The position numbers were made by a program, and so were the translations under genes. A stretch of 64,000 bases of DNA from Nisaea sp. (GTDB lineage Bacteria > Pseudomonadota > Alphaproteobacteria > Thalassobaculales > Thalassobaculaceae): NCBI RefSeq assembly GCF_034670185.1, contig NZ_JAXMNY010000001.1:124001-188000 (forward strand), in the 5' to 3' direction. The notes below the pieces were generated by a model. It did not search any database. It saw nothing but the letters and a program-made list of their open reading frames with translations, and was not told the origin of the DNA. Numbering within the stretch: position 1 is the first letter of the stretch; every line of letters starts with the position of its first letter. Shown here piece after piece: positions 1 through 11,043 of this stretch.

Positions 1-69
1 GGTCCAGCGGTCCACGGTCCACCACCAGCGGCCGAGGATGCTCGTATCGGTGCGGGCGATCGAGTTCAT
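1..69 (-). CDS. ftsW: FtsW, N-terminal fragment (cut by window edge)
   Basis: Only the first 23 codons lie in the window. They read as a cytoplasmic head that includes RTDTSILGRWWWTVDRWT, typical of alphaproteobacterial FtsW, the SEDS-family peptidoglycan glycosyltransferase of the divisome. The ATG overlaps the murD stop in an ATGA arrangement, and the position after murD is the canonical dcw order. The membrane segments and catalytic region lie beyond the left edge. The call therefore rests on the short N-terminal motif plus synteny. Confidence 0.8.
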   Translation of the reverse strand, partial: MNSIARTDTSILGRWWWTVDRWT

Positions 70-1442
70 GGCCGCGCCTCCCCGCAAGATGCGCCGGAGG
101 TCAGCCGCAGCACCTGCTCGCGGAAGCGGTCACCGCGTTGTTCGAAATTATCGAACTGGTCCCAGGAAGCGGCTGCGGGGGAGAGTAGCAGGGTCGCGCC
201 GTCCAGATGCTCCTGTTTCGCCATCGCATGCGCGGCCGAGACGGCCTTGTCGAGGGTGCCGCAGGATGTATGCGGGACAGCGTCGCCCAGGGTCTCGCCG
301 AAGTTGGCTGCGGACTCGCCGATTAGGAAGGCGTGGCGGATACGCGGGAAATAGGGTTTCAGCGGCGCGATGCCGCCTTCTTTGGCCCGGCCACCGGCGA
401 TCCAGTAAAGCGGCTGGTAGCAGCCAAGCGCACGTTCCGTCGCGTCGGCGTTGGTCGCCTTGCTGTCGTTCACATAGCGGACACCGCCGCATTCGGCGAC
501 CAGCTCCTGGCGATGGGCCAGACCGGGGAAGCTGTCGATCGCCTTGGAGATCACGTCTTCGGCGATCCCGGCAGCGCGGGCAGCGGCAAAGGCAGCGGCA
601 GCGTTCTGGTGGTTGTGAGCCCCGGGAAGGGTGCGCGCGGCGGCCAGATCGTGCAGCGTATTGTTGCCTTCGATGAGCCGGGTGTCGGACGAGCGGATAT
701 CGGCCGCTGCATTGTCGCTGCCGGAAACTCTGATGACCTGGGCCAGCCTGTCCGCAGTAGCGGCGGCATCGGTATCGTCGATACCGACAATTGCCGTCGC
801 GCCCGCAGCCTGATTGGCGAAGATCCGCTTCTTAGCGGCGATATAACCCGCCAGCCCGCCATGCCGTTCCAGATGGTCCGGCGAGATGTTCAGCAGGATG
901 GCGATATCCGGTGCCAGCGACGGCGTCAGCTCAAGCTGGTAGGAGCTGAGCTCCAGAATATAGGTGCCGTTCGCATCAAGCGGCGCGAAGGACAGAACCG
1001 GCGTGCCGAGATTGCCGCCGACTTCCGCCCGCTTGTCTGCGGTCTCGAAGATATGGCCGATCAGCGCCGTGGTTGTGGATTTGCCGTTCGTGCCGGTGAT
1101 GGCGATGACTTTGGCGTCCGGGCACTCCGCCAGCAGCAGCTCGACATCGCCGATGATGGCGACGCCTGCGGCTTTGGCATGCGCGGCGGCCGGATGAGGC
1201 GCCGGGTGGGTGTGCGGGATACCGGGGCTGAGCACGAGGGCGTCGATGCTTTTCCAGTCCGCCTGTTCCGGGTTTTCGATCCGGGCGCCGAGACGTGCGG
1301 CATCGGCGCGCCGGTCTTCCCGGTCGTCCCAGGCAATGACAATCGCGCCGCCGGCGACCAGCGCCTCAACCGTTGCCAGCCCGCTGAGGCCGAGCCCCAT
1401 GACGAACAGACGTTTTCCGGATTTGCTGCGGCAGACGATCAT
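66..1442 (-). CDS. murD: UDP-N-acetylmuramoyl-L-alanine--D-glutamate ligase
   Basis: MurD adds D-glutamate to UDP-MurNAc-L-Ala in the cytoplasm with ATP hydrolysis. The 458-residue product has an N-terminal Rossmann-like domain (MGLGLSGLATVEAL), the Mur-ligase ATP loop GTNGKSTTTALIGH near residue 115, the central motif LELSSYQLE, and the C-terminal domain with YVNDSKATNADAT. Length is normal for the family. The start lies 4 bp after mraY and the end overlaps ftsW by 4 bp, so translation is probably coupled within the dcw operon. Confidence 0.97.
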   Translation of the reverse strand: MIVCRSKSGKRLFVMGLGLSGLATVEALVAGGAIVIAWDDREDRRADAARLGARIENPEQADWKSIDALVLSPGIPHTHPAPHPAAAHAKAAGVAIIGDVELLLAECPDAKVIAITGTNGKSTTTALIGHIFETADKRAEVGGNLGTPVLSFAPLDANGTYILELSSYQLELTPSLAPDIAILLNISPDHLERHGGLAGYIAAKKRIFANQAAGATAIVGIDDTDAAATADRLAQVIRVSGSDNAAADIRSSDTRLIEGNNTLHDLAAARTLPGAHNHQNAAAAFAAARAAGIAEDVISKAIDSFPGLAHRQELVAECGGVRYVNDSKATNADATERALGCYQPLYWIAGGRAKEGGIAPLKPYFPRIRHAFLIGESAANFGETLGDAVPHTSCGTLDKAVSAAHAMAKQEHLDGATLLLSPAAASWDQFDNFEQRGDRFREQVLRLTSGASCGEARP

Positions 1443-1446
1443 CGCT

Positions 1447-2535
1447 CTACCTCAGCTTCAGGGTGGAGAGGCCGATCAGCGCCAGAATGACGGCGATGAT
1501 CCAGAACCGGATGACGATGGTCGGCTCCGCCCACCCCTTCTTCTCGAAGTGATGGTGCAGCGGGGCCATGCGGAAAACGCGCTTGCCGGTCAGCTTGAAG
1601 GAGGCGACCTGGACAATCACGGAAGCGGTTTCCAGCACGAACAGCCCGCCGATAATGGCGAGCACCAGCTCGTGCTTGGTGACAATGGAAATGGTGCCGA
1701 GCGCGCCGCCGAGGGACAGCGAGCCGGTGTCGCCCATGAACACCATGGCCGGCGGGGCGTTGAACCACAGGAAGCCGAGCCCGGCGCCGAGCAGGGCGCC
1801 GCAGAACACGGCAAGCTCGCCGGTGCCCGGGACATGGTTGATCTGCAGATAATTGGCAAACACCGTGTTGCCGGTCAGATAGGCGATCAGCGCGAAGCAC
1901 AGGCAGGCGATCATCACCGGGACGATGGCCAGGCCGTCGAGACCGTCGGTCAGGTTCACGGAGTTGGACGCGCCGACCATGACGAAGATGGCGAAGGGTG
2001 CAAAGAACCAGCCGAGATCGATCAGCACATCCTTGAAGAACGGCACGGCGAGGCCATTGGCCAGATTGGCAGGCATGCTGTCCTGGATCATCAGCACGGC
2101 GATCACGGAAATGACGATCTGTCCGAGCAGCTTGATCTTGCCGGGAAGGCCCTTGGTGTTGCGCTTGGTCAGCTTCAGGTAATCGTCGGCGAAGCCGAGC
2201 AGACCGAAGCCGCCGGTAACCACCAGAACTGCCCAGATGAACCCATTGCTGAGATCGGCCCAGAGCAGGGTGGAAACCGAAAGGGCGATCAGGATCAGCA
2301 GGCCGCCCATGGTCGGCGTGCCTTTTTTGGTCAGCAGATGGCTTTCCGGGCCGTCTTCGCGGATCGGCTGGCCCTCGCGTTGCTTGCTGCGCAGCCAGTC
2401 GATCAGCCAAGGGCCGAGCACGAAACCGATCAGCAGGGCGGTCATGATCGCGCCGCCTGTCCGGAAGGTGAGATACCGGAACAGGTTGAAGATCTGATAG
2501 TCGTCGGAGAGAGGGACGAGCAGGTTGTACAGCAT
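1447..2535 (-). CDS. mraY: Phospho-N-acetylmuramoyl-pentapeptide transferase
   Basis: MraY transfers phospho-MurNAc-pentapeptide to undecaprenyl phosphate, forming lipid I at the inner membrane. The 362-residue polytopic protein shows family signatures: the cytoplasmic loop with KKGTPTMGGLLIL near residue 70, FADDYLKL, NLTDGLDGLAI near residue 190, and the His-rich MAPLHHHFEKKGW near residue 325. It starts 8 bp after murF and ends 4 bp before murD. Nothing unusual was seen. Confidence 0.98.
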   Translation of the reverse strand: MLYNLLVPLSDDYQIFNLFRYLTFRTGGAIMTALLIGFVLGPWLIDWLRSKQREGQPIREDGPESHLLTKKGTPTMGGLLILIALSVSTLLWADLSNGFIWAVLVVTGGFGLLGFADDYLKLTKRNTKGLPGKIKLLGQIVISVIAVLMIQDSMPANLANGLAVPFFKDVLIDLGWFFAPFAIFVMVGASNSVNLTDGLDGLAIVPVMIACLCFALIAYLTGNTVFANYLQINHVPGTGELAVFCGALLGAGLGFLWFNAPPAMVFMGDTGSLSLGGALGTISIVTKHELVLAIIGGLFVLETASVIVQVASFKLTGKRVFRMAPLHHHFEKKGWAEPTIVIRFWIIAVILALIGLSTLKLR

Positions 2536-2543
2536 GGTGTGCC

Positions 2544-3976
2544 CTAGCCTCCGTAAGCCGCGCTGGGCGGCGTTATCTGGTTTGAATCAGCAAGGTCGCG
2601 GATGGCGCTGACGATTGGTGCCATGGCCATGCCGAGGGAACCTTTCACGAGGACGACGTCGCCATCGGAAAGCTGATCGGCGACCAGTTCGGCAAGCTCA
2701 TCCGAGGTGGCGCCATGGCCACCGAACAGCATCGGTGGCAAGTTGCGCCCCATTCGGTCCATCATCGGGCCGACGGTGAAGACGAGATCGGCGGAACCGC
2801 AGACTTTTGCCAGCAGATTGAGGTGCAGGAATTCGGACCGTTCGCCGAGCTCCAGCATGTCGCCGAGCACGACGATCCGGCGGCCCTGGCCCTTGGGCTT
2901 GGTCATCGAGAGCACTTCGAGGGCGGCGGCCACGGAGGCCGGGCTGGCATTGTAGCTTTCGTCGATCAGCAGCAGGCCCATCTCGCCGAAGGCGATCTCT
3001 TCCTGGCGTCCGCGTCCGGCCTTTGCCGTTACATCCCGAATGGCCGTCGCCGCTTTGTTGAGATCCAGGCCCAGTGCATGAATGCAGGCAAGCACGCCGA
3101 CGGAATTGAAGGCCCAGTGCATGCCGATACCGTCAATCCGGTAGACCAGCTGCTTGCCGTCCACCCGGATGACAATGTTGGAGCCGTCGGGGCCGCATTC
3201 GGCACCGATCAGCCGGACGTCCGCGTCTTCGCTGCGGCCGAAGCTGACGATCCGGGCGCCGGCGGCCTCGGCTTTGTCGGCGCAGAAATAGAAATGTGCG
3301 TTGTCCCGGTTCAGCACCGCGAGTCCGCTGTCCTTCTCCAGACCTTCGAAGATCTCACTCTTGGCTTCGGCGATCTGTTCCAGGTCGCGGAAATGCCCGA
3401 TATGGGTTTCCTCGACATTGGTGATGATGGCGAGGTCAGGTCGGACCAGCCGGGTCAGATCTGAAATCTCGCCGAGATGGTTCATGCCGAGTTCAAGCAC
3501 GGCGTAATCAGCGTCCTTGGGCAGACGGGCCAGGCTGAGCGGCGCCCCGATATGATTGTTCAGGTTACCGGCGCTGGCATGGACCGAGCCGAAGGCGGCA
3601 AGTGCCGCCGCCAGGGAATCCTTCGTGCCGGTCTTGCCGACGCTGCCGGTTACGGCGAGCACTTTTGCCGATGCGCGGGCCCGGGCTGCCACGGCGATAT
3701 CCGTGAGGCCGCCGAGAACGTCTTCAACCTCGAGCAGGGATGCGGTGCTGTCCAGCCCGTCCGGGATGCGGCTGACCAGTGCCGCCGCTGCGCCGGCTTC
3801 AAGCGCGGTGTCGACATAGTCATGGCCGTCGACCCGTTCGCCAGGCAGGGCGACGAACAGGCAGCCTGGCGTCACTTTGCGGCTGTCGATAACCAGGTCC
3901 GAGATCTCGAAGGCGGGCCCGTGAAGGTTGCCGCGCGTCGCCTTGACCAACTCGTCCGATGTCCAAAGCGAAGCGG

Positions 3977-3980
<4 letters not shown>
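2544..3980 (-). CDS. murF: UDP-N-acetylmuramoyl-tripeptide--D-alanyl-D-alanine ligase
   Basis: MurF adds D-Ala-D-Ala to the UDP-MurNAc tripeptide, completing the cytoplasmic precursor. The 478-residue product has the MurF-type ATP loop VTGSVGKTGTKD near residue 110, the Asn-rich GNLNNHIGAPLSLA, LELGMNHLGEI, and the C-terminal DESYNASPASV. The start overlaps the murE stop in ATGA, and the gene is followed closely by mraY. Length and motif order are standard. Confidence 0.97.
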
Positions 3981-5456
<1,476 letters not shown>

Positions 5457-5470
<14 letters not shown>

Positions 5471-7193
5471 GTGCCTTTTTCCCCTTGGTTTGAGGGATCT
5501 TCACCATCAAAGAACGGCGAATTTCAGGCGCTTCTTCGTCTACGGGTGTCACATTCAGCATTGGTGCCGCGCGCTCGACGATGCGTTTGACTGCCGGCGC
5601 GGCGACCCAGCCGCCGGTTGCGTATCCGTAGGAGCTCTTGTTGCCTTTCGGCTCGTCCACCATGGCCAGCACGACATACTGCGGGTCGTTCACCGGGAAG
5701 GCGGCGACGAAAGAGGAGAGCAGGGCCTTGCGCTGATAACCGCCGCCACGTCCCGGCTTTTCCGCCGTGCCGGTCTTGCCGCCGACCAGATAACCCTTGG
5801 CGTTGGCATTCCGTCCGGTGCCCTTTTCGACCACGAGACGAAGCAGGCGGCGCATGGCCTGGGAGGTCTTCTCGGAGACGACCCGCTCGCCGACAAGCAT
5901 TTCCGTTGTGTCTCTGCGGAGCAAAGTCGCGGGATGGCGAACGCCGCCATTGACGATGCTGGACACGCCGTTCGCCAGCTGGACCGGGCTGACCGCGATA
6001 CCGTGTCCGAAGGAGATCGTCATGGTGTTGATCGGCCGCCACGGGTTTGGCGACAGCGGACGTCCGCGCTCCGGCAGCTCGATTGCGGAGGTGTCGAGGA
6101 AGCCGAGCTTCTTCATGAAGCCCTTCTGCCGCTCGCCGCCAACATCCATGGCCATCTTCACCGACCCGATGTTCGACGAGTACATGAAGATCTCCGGCAC
6201 GGAGAGCCAGCGGTTCTTGGCATGGTCGTCATTGATGGTGAAGCGCGCGATCCGGATCGGCTTGCTGGCGTCATAGCCGTTGTGCATCGTCGTCGTGCCG
6301 TAATCGAGCGCCATCGCGGTGTTAAAGATCTTGAAGGTCGATCCCATCTCGTAAACGCCGAGCGTGGCCCGGTTGAACACCGCGTCGTCAGAGATCTTGT
6401 CCCGGCGGTTCGGATCGAAATCCGGCAGCGAGATCATGGCGACGATTTCGGAGGTGTTGACGTCCATGACGATGCCGGCGGCACCGATGCCGTCGAAGGC
6501 ATCGATCTGGGTCTGCAGTTCCTCGCGCAGGATGTGCTGAATCCGGACGTCTATGGAGAGGCGCAGCGGATCGGAGCCGTCGCGCAGCATGGAGTCGAAG
6601 CTCTTCTCGATGCCGGACAGTCCGACATCGTCAAAACCCGCGCGACCGACGATATGGGCGGTCAGCCGGCCCTGCGGATAAATCCGCTTCGACTCGTTCT
6701 GGAAATACAGGCCGGGGATGCCGAGTTTGTTGACCGCATATTGCTGGCGTGGCGTCAGGTTACGCTTGATCCAGGTGAAGCGCTTGTTGTCGGAGAACTT
6801 GGCAACCAGATCGGCATGGTCCAATTCCGGCAGGACCGTGCGGAGCTTCGCCGCCGACACGGCCGGTTCCATGACGTATTTCGGATCGGCATAGAGCGAC
6901 GGGACGTTCAGCGTGGTCGCCAGCAACATGCCGTTGCGGTCCACGATGTCGGCGCGCCCGGTCTTGTGGGTCAGGGTGCCGCGTTCCTCGGCGAGCCGGG
7001 GCTCTTCCGCCCGCTCGAACACGGAAACGTCGATCACCCGCGCGGCAATCACGCAAAAGGCCAGAGCGAAGACGGAGCCGGCGATCAGCAGGCGGGTGCG
7101 GCCCTGTTCAAGGGCCTGTTTGCCGTTGCCCTCGATCTTCAGGGTTTTTTCCGGGGCCGGGATGTCGGTCGTGTCGAGCCGCGTGTGGGTCAT
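5457..7193 (-). CDS. ftsI: Peptidoglycan D,D-transpeptidase FtsI (PBP3)
   Basis: FtsI is the septal class B penicillin-binding protein that crosslinks peptidoglycan at the division site. One N-terminal membrane segment (about residues 35-55) precedes the PBP dimer domain and the transpeptidase domain. The catalytic boxes are STFK in EMGSTFKIFNTA, SSN in FMYSSNIGSV, and KTG in VGGKTGTAEKPG. I chose the ATG at 7193, which overlaps the ftsL stop as TGATG. A GTG one codon upstream is also in frame. Length is about 578 residues, normal for the family. Confidence 0.96.
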
Positions 7194-7564
7194 CACTGCT
7201 CTCCCGCTTTGATCGAGACAGGCCGGATCATCGGCAGGACGATGCCGTTGTCGCCGCTGTTGGCCAGGTGCAGGTCGTCCGGGTCGCTCAGCAGCTGCGG
7301 CAGCATGTCGACAGAGGTCAGCTGCAGACGATTGGCTGTCCGGTTTTCACTGAACTCACGGATCAGGTGCTCCAGCCGGTCCGGCCGGTTGAGGTAGCTC
7401 CATTCCGCGTTCAGAACCTGAATGGCTTCCTGGTCAGCCAGGATTTCCCGGTGCAGCGCGTTCAGCCGGTCTTCGCGCTCCTGTACCTCATGCTTGATGA
7501 GAAAGAGCGAGATCCCGGCGCAGGTGGCGAGCAGCAGCCAGAGGGTCATGGAGCGCCGCATCAT
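7193..7564 (-). CDS. ftsL: Cell division protein FtsL
   Basis: FtsL is a small bitopic divisome protein that scaffolds FtsW/FtsI through a periplasmic coiled coil. The 123-residue product has a short basic N-terminus, one membrane segment (LWLLLATCAGISLFLIK, about residues 8-24), then a heptad-like region rich in E, R and L (VQEREDRLNALHREILADQ) and the AEWSYLNRPDRLEHL motif common in alphaproteobacterial FtsL. It sits between rsmH and ftsI with 4-bp and 1-3-bp overlaps. The sequence is weakly conserved, so position is the main support. Confidence 0.92.
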   Translation of the reverse strand: MMRRSMTLWLLLATCAGISLFLIKHEVQEREDRLNALHREILADQEAIQVLNAEWSYLNRPDRLEHLIREFSENRTANRLQLTSVDMLPQLLSDPDDLHLANSGDNGIVLPMIRPVSIKAGEQ

Positions 7565-8532
7565 GCCGCCTGCCGGTCCCAGGCCGGAGCATCGGTGCGT
7601 TCGGCGACGCGCAGGCGGGCGGAACGGGCGCGCGGGTTGCGCCTCTCTTCTTCCTCGCTCGGGCCGATCGGTTTGCGGGTGATCTCGATGAAGGACGGTG
7701 CCGGTCCGGTCTGGCCGGTCTCCGGGGTATGGCGCGACGGCCGCGCGGTCTTGCCCGCACGGGTCCGGATGAAGGTCTTTACCCGGCGGTCTTCCAGGCT
7801 GTGGAAGGAGACAACGGCAAGGCGCCCACCCGGATGAAGCAACCGCTCGGCTGCTTCAAGGCCGCGGTCAAGCTCACCCAACTCGTCATTCACATAAATA
7901 CGCAGTGCCTGAAAGGTCCGGGTGGCGGGATCGATGCCTTCCCGACCCTTGATACGGGTGCGCGGCACCACCCCGCGGACAATCTCAGCAAGCTGGGATG
8001 TCCGCAGGATGGCGCTGCCTGTCCGTGCCAGGACGATGGCTTTGGCGACACGGCGGGAAAGCCGCTCTTCGCCAAGTTGGTAAATCAGGTTCGCGAGGTT
8101 CTCTTCGGTCTCGTTATTCACGACGTCGGCCGCACTCGGTCCGGACTGTTCCATCCGCATGTCGAGCGGGCCGTCCTCGCGGAAGGAGAAGCCGCGCTCG
8201 GCCTCGTCGATCTGCGGTGAGGAGACGCCAATATCGAGGGCGATGCCGTCGACCGTCTCGATGCCGGCCTCGCGGACCAGGGTGTCCATGTCGCCGAACC
8301 GGCCCTCAAGCAGCATCAGCCGGTCGCCGAAACGTTCCTTCAGCGGGGCACCGCGCTTGATGGCGTCTGGGTCACGGTCAATCGCCACCACCCGGCAGTC
8401 CGCCGCTTCGAGGATCGCGGTCGTGTAACCGCCGACGCCGAAGGTGCCGTCGATGAAAGTCTTGCCGGAGGCGATATTCAGGGCGCCGACAACCTCGTCG
8501 CGCAGGACCGGGATATGGACCGCGCCACTCAC
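7561..8532 (-). CDS. rsmH: 16S rRNA (cytosine(1402)-N(4))-methyltransferase
   Basis: RsmH (MraW) N4-methylates C1402 of 16S rRNA using S-adenosylmethionine. The SAM-binding FIDGTFGVGGYTTAIL lies near residue 25. GIALDIGVSSPQIDEAERGF, PLDMRMEQSGPSA and VVSFHSLEDRRVK are family signatures. The reading frame stays open far upstream inside mraZ, but homology begins at the GTG at 8532 (V-SGAVHIPVLRDEV). That GTG overlaps the mraZ stop as GTGA, giving a normal 323-residue protein. Confidence 0.95.
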   Translation of the reverse strand: MSGAVHIPVLRDEVVGALNIASGKTFIDGTFGVGGYTTAILEAADCRVVAIDRDPDAIKRGAPLKERFGDRLMLLEGRFGDMDTLVREAGIETVDGIALDIGVSSPQIDEAERGFSFREDGPLDMRMEQSGPSAADVVNNETEENLANLIYQLGEERLSRRVAKAIVLARTGSAILRTSQLAEIVRGVVPRTRIKGREGIDPATRTFQALRIYVNDELGELDRGLEAAERLLHPGGRLAVVSFHSLEDRRVKTFIRTRAGKTARPSRHTPETGQTGPAPSFIEITRKPIGPSEEEERRNPRARSARLRVAERTDAPAWDRQAA

Positions 8533-8990
8533 GTGTCTCTCCCGCGTCCGACCATGGGCAGGGTGATGCCCCGGTCGCGGGCCCGCTGGCGCTTTTCGGC
8601 CCGGTGCGCTTCGTAGGCGTCCGGCTGCCAGAGCTGGAAGCTCTTGCCGAGGCCGACGAACATGATGGTTTCGGAGATGCCTGCATAGTCGAGCAGGTCC
8701 TGTGGCATCATCACCCGGCCATCGCCGTCGATGGTGAGTTGCCGCGCGTCGGCCAGAATGGTCTGGAGATCTTCGGCTTCTTCGGAGAAGGCATCGAGCC
8801 GGTCGATGGAGTCGACCATTTCCTGAATGCGCTCGTCGCCGCAGCCGTCGATGCAGGGATGTTTGAAGGACGGGTAGAGGATCAGACCCGAGGAAGCCTG
8901 CCGCTCGAGAACGCTGCGAAACGATGCCGGAACGGACACGCGTCCCTTCCGGTCGACCTTGTTCGCAAATGTGGACAGAAAAACTGCCAC
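8529..8990 (-). CDS. mraZ: Transcriptional regulator MraZ
   Basis: MraZ is the SpoVT/AbrB-fold DNA-binding protein that heads dcw operons and, in E. coli, represses its own promoter by binding short repeats. The 153-residue product has two tandem half-barrel motifs, FANKVDRKGRVSVPASFR near the N-terminus and LTIDGDGRVMMPQDLLDYAG in the second half. I chose the GTG at 8990 because a good ribosome site (GGGGGAAGTC) precedes it and homology starts there. The open frame further upstream is non-homologous. A phased TGGG array lies about 150 bp upstream. Confidence 0.95.
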   Translation of the reverse strand: MAVFLSTFANKVDRKGRVSVPASFRSVLERQASSGLILYPSFKHPCIDGCGDERIQEMVDSIDRLDAFSEEAEDLQTILADARQLTIDGDGRVMMPQDLLDYAGISETIMFVGLGKSFQLWQPDAYEAHRAEKRQRARDRGITLPMVGRGRDT

Positions 8991-9139
8991 GACTTCCCCC
9001 GTTCTCGACCGGCACCCCACCCGCTGGACTGCCGTTCCACCTGCACAACACCGGACCCTCCATTGGCCTGGCGTCTGCCCCTGTCCGGTCCGTTTGACCC
9101 GCCGCGATGGAGTGGGCATGGGTCTGGTACGGTCCCGTA

Positions 9140-9194
9140 TGGGATTACATGGGATACCATGGGTTAAAGTGGAGTGCAATGGGAATGAAGTGGG
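9140..9194. promoter_or_regulatory. 10-bp-phased TGGG repeat array, probable MraZ operator
   Basis: On the plus strand TGGG (one copy TGGA) begins at 9140, 9150, 9160, 9170 and 9180, with a further copy at 9191. Each unit is TGGRN followed by five variable bases. MraZ of E. coli binds TGGGN repeats spaced by 5 nt, so period and core match. Here the TGGG strand is opposite to the mraZ coding strand and there are more copies than E. coli's three. Assignment to MraZ is inference from motif and position. Confidence 0.7.
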
Positions 9195-9330
9195 AAAACC
9201 GCGCAACTCCGGGGTTTTTCTAAGGTTTTCGAACTAATTCAAAACAAAGCTTCAGAACTCGCGGATGCGCGGAGGGTTTTTGGTTAATGTGCGAGCATCG
9301 GGCGACTTGAAACCGCCGAAAAATCTTAAT

Positions 9331-9345
9331 GTTCGTGATTTGTTC
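9331..9345. promoter_or_regulatory. Candidate alphaproteobacterial LexA (SOS) box
   Basis: The sequence GTTC-GTGATTT-GTTC matches the alphaproteobacterial SOS-box consensus GTTC-N7-GTTC exactly. It lies between rnpB and the mraZ array, about 340 bp upstream of the mraZ start. Read on the dcw coding strand it is followed within a few bases by TTAAGAT, a possible -10 element. An eight-base match of this kind can arise by chance about twice in a window this size, so it is only a candidate. Confidence 0.4.
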
Positions 9346-9437
9346 TCATTGATTTAGACTTGCGCGCATTGTGCGAAAACCCGCAATGCAGGCTCCGGAT
9401 GAAGTGAAGCGCCGGTTTGGAAGCCGGGGAGGAATAA

Positions 9438-9834
<397 letters not shown>

Positions 9835-10021
9835 CAACAGATAGAGCCGGGGAGAGGGGCGGTCAAGAAATGCCGTCGCCGAGGCGAAAATAGTGTCGGT
9901 TCCGGGGGATAGCGCCGGGCGGTGTATTCCTAGAATGGCCGGCATTGATTCAGACGGCGCGGGGCGCATACCTTGAGCCGGATCGCCGTACACTCTCCAC
10001 TGAAAGCCCGAGGTCTTCGCC

Positions 10022-10450
10022 ATGTCCGCCAGCAGTCAGTCCGCCGCCGAAGCGCTTGTGCAGCGTTATTATGAGGCCTTCAATGCCGGCGACGTGCCGG
10101 CAATGCTGGCCTGCCTCTCCGACGATGTGGCCCACGATGTCAACCAGGGCGGGCGGCGCAACGGCAAGGCGCTGTTCGAGGAATTCTGCGGCCATATGGA
10201 GCGTTGCTACAAAGAGCAACTGACTGACATCGTGGTGATGCCATCCGCCGATGGCCGCCGGGTCGCGGCGGAATTCACGGTCAATGGCACCTATCTCTCT
10301 GATGACGAGGGCCTGCCCCCGGCAACCGGGCAGACCTACACTCTGCCAGCGGGGACCTTCTTCGATATCGCGGATGGCAAGATCACGCGAGTGACCACCC
10401 ATTACAATCTCCAGGACTGGATCGCACAGGTGACCGGGAAGGCGGCATGA
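10022..10450 (+). CDS. NTF2-like / ketosteroid-isomerase-related protein
   Basis: The 142-residue cytoplasmic protein has the SnoaL/NTF2-like cone fold pattern: an N-terminal helix with VQRYYEAFNAGD near residue 15, then strands ending in TFFDIADGKITRVTTHYNLQDWI. Such proteins bind or isomerise small hydrophobic substrates, but the substrate here cannot be read from sequence. A GAGG ribosome site precedes the ATG. The stop overlaps the next gene's ATG by 4 bp, so it heads a three-gene operon with a GNAT acetyltransferase and a nitrilase-superfamily enzyme. Confidence 0.85.
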   Translation: MSASSQSAAEALVQRYYEAFNAGDVPAMLACLSDDVAHDVNQGGRRNGKALFEEFCGHMERCYKEQLTDIVVMPSADGRRVAAEFTVNGTYLSDDEGLPPATGQTYTLPAGTFFDIADGKITRVTTHYNLQDWIAQVTGKAA

Positions 10451-11043
10451 GTATCGCGCTGTCTGTTCTGACCCCCGGAAGCCCAGGCTTTGCGGAAGCA
10501 GTGGAGCAGGTCGCGGCGCTGCGCATCGCCGTGTTCCGGGAATGGCCCTATCTCTATGACGGAACACTGGAATTCGAGCGCTGGTACATCGCTAAGCTTT
10601 CGGAAGCCGAGGGGGCGATCATTGTCGCCGCAAAGGACGGCGATGCCGTTATCGGTGTCTCCACGGGGATGCCGCTGCTTTCCGAGCATGAGGAGCTGAT
10701 CGGTCCTTTCAGCGAGTTCGGTTTCGAGCCGGCCGAGGTTTTCTACGGTGCGGAAACTGTCACGCTGCCGGAATACCGGGGCCGTGGCCTCTACCGGGAA
10801 TTTCTGGAACGTCGCCGCGAGCATGCGAGGCGGCTTGGCGGGTTTCGCTGGGAGACGTTCTGCGGCGTCGTCCGGCCCGCCGATCATCCGCTCCGGGACC
10901 ATGCGGCCCGTCCGGTGGAGGCGGTCTGGGAGCGGCTCGGCTACCGGCGCATCGAGGGCCTGACGACGGGCTTCAGCTGGAAAGACGTGAACGAGGACGA
11001 GAAGAGCGAAAAACTGATGCAGTTCTGGGTCCGGGAACTCTGA
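10447..11043 (+). CDS. GNAT family N-acetyltransferase
   Basis: The 198-residue protein shows a GNAT arrangement: a central strand AEVFYGAETVTLPEYRGRGLYREFLERRR (about residues 97-125), where the turn YRGRGLY matches the R/Q-x-x-G-x-G/A acetyl-CoA loop, and a C-terminal strand with WERLGYRRIEGL. The acceptor is unknown. It overlaps both neighbours by a few bases (ATGA and TGATG), so it is probably co-made with the NTF2-like and carbon-nitrogen hydrolase proteins and may act in the same small-molecule pathway. Confidence 0.85.
   Translation: MSIALSVLTPGSPGFAEAVEQVAALRIAVFREWPYLYDGTLEFERWYIAKLSEAEGAIIVAAKDGDAVIGVSTGMPLLSEHEELIGPFSEFGFEPAEVFYGAETVTLPEYRGRGLYREFLERRREHARRLGGFRWETFCGVVRPADHPLRDHAARPVEAVWERLGYRRIEGLTTGFSWKDVNEDEKSEKLMQFWVREL

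Noticed and set aside
8533..9063. N-terminal extension of rsmH upstream of 8532
   Set aside because: The frame stays open through mraZ, but RsmH homology starts at the GTG that overlaps the mraZ stop; the upstream residues are mraZ read out of frame.
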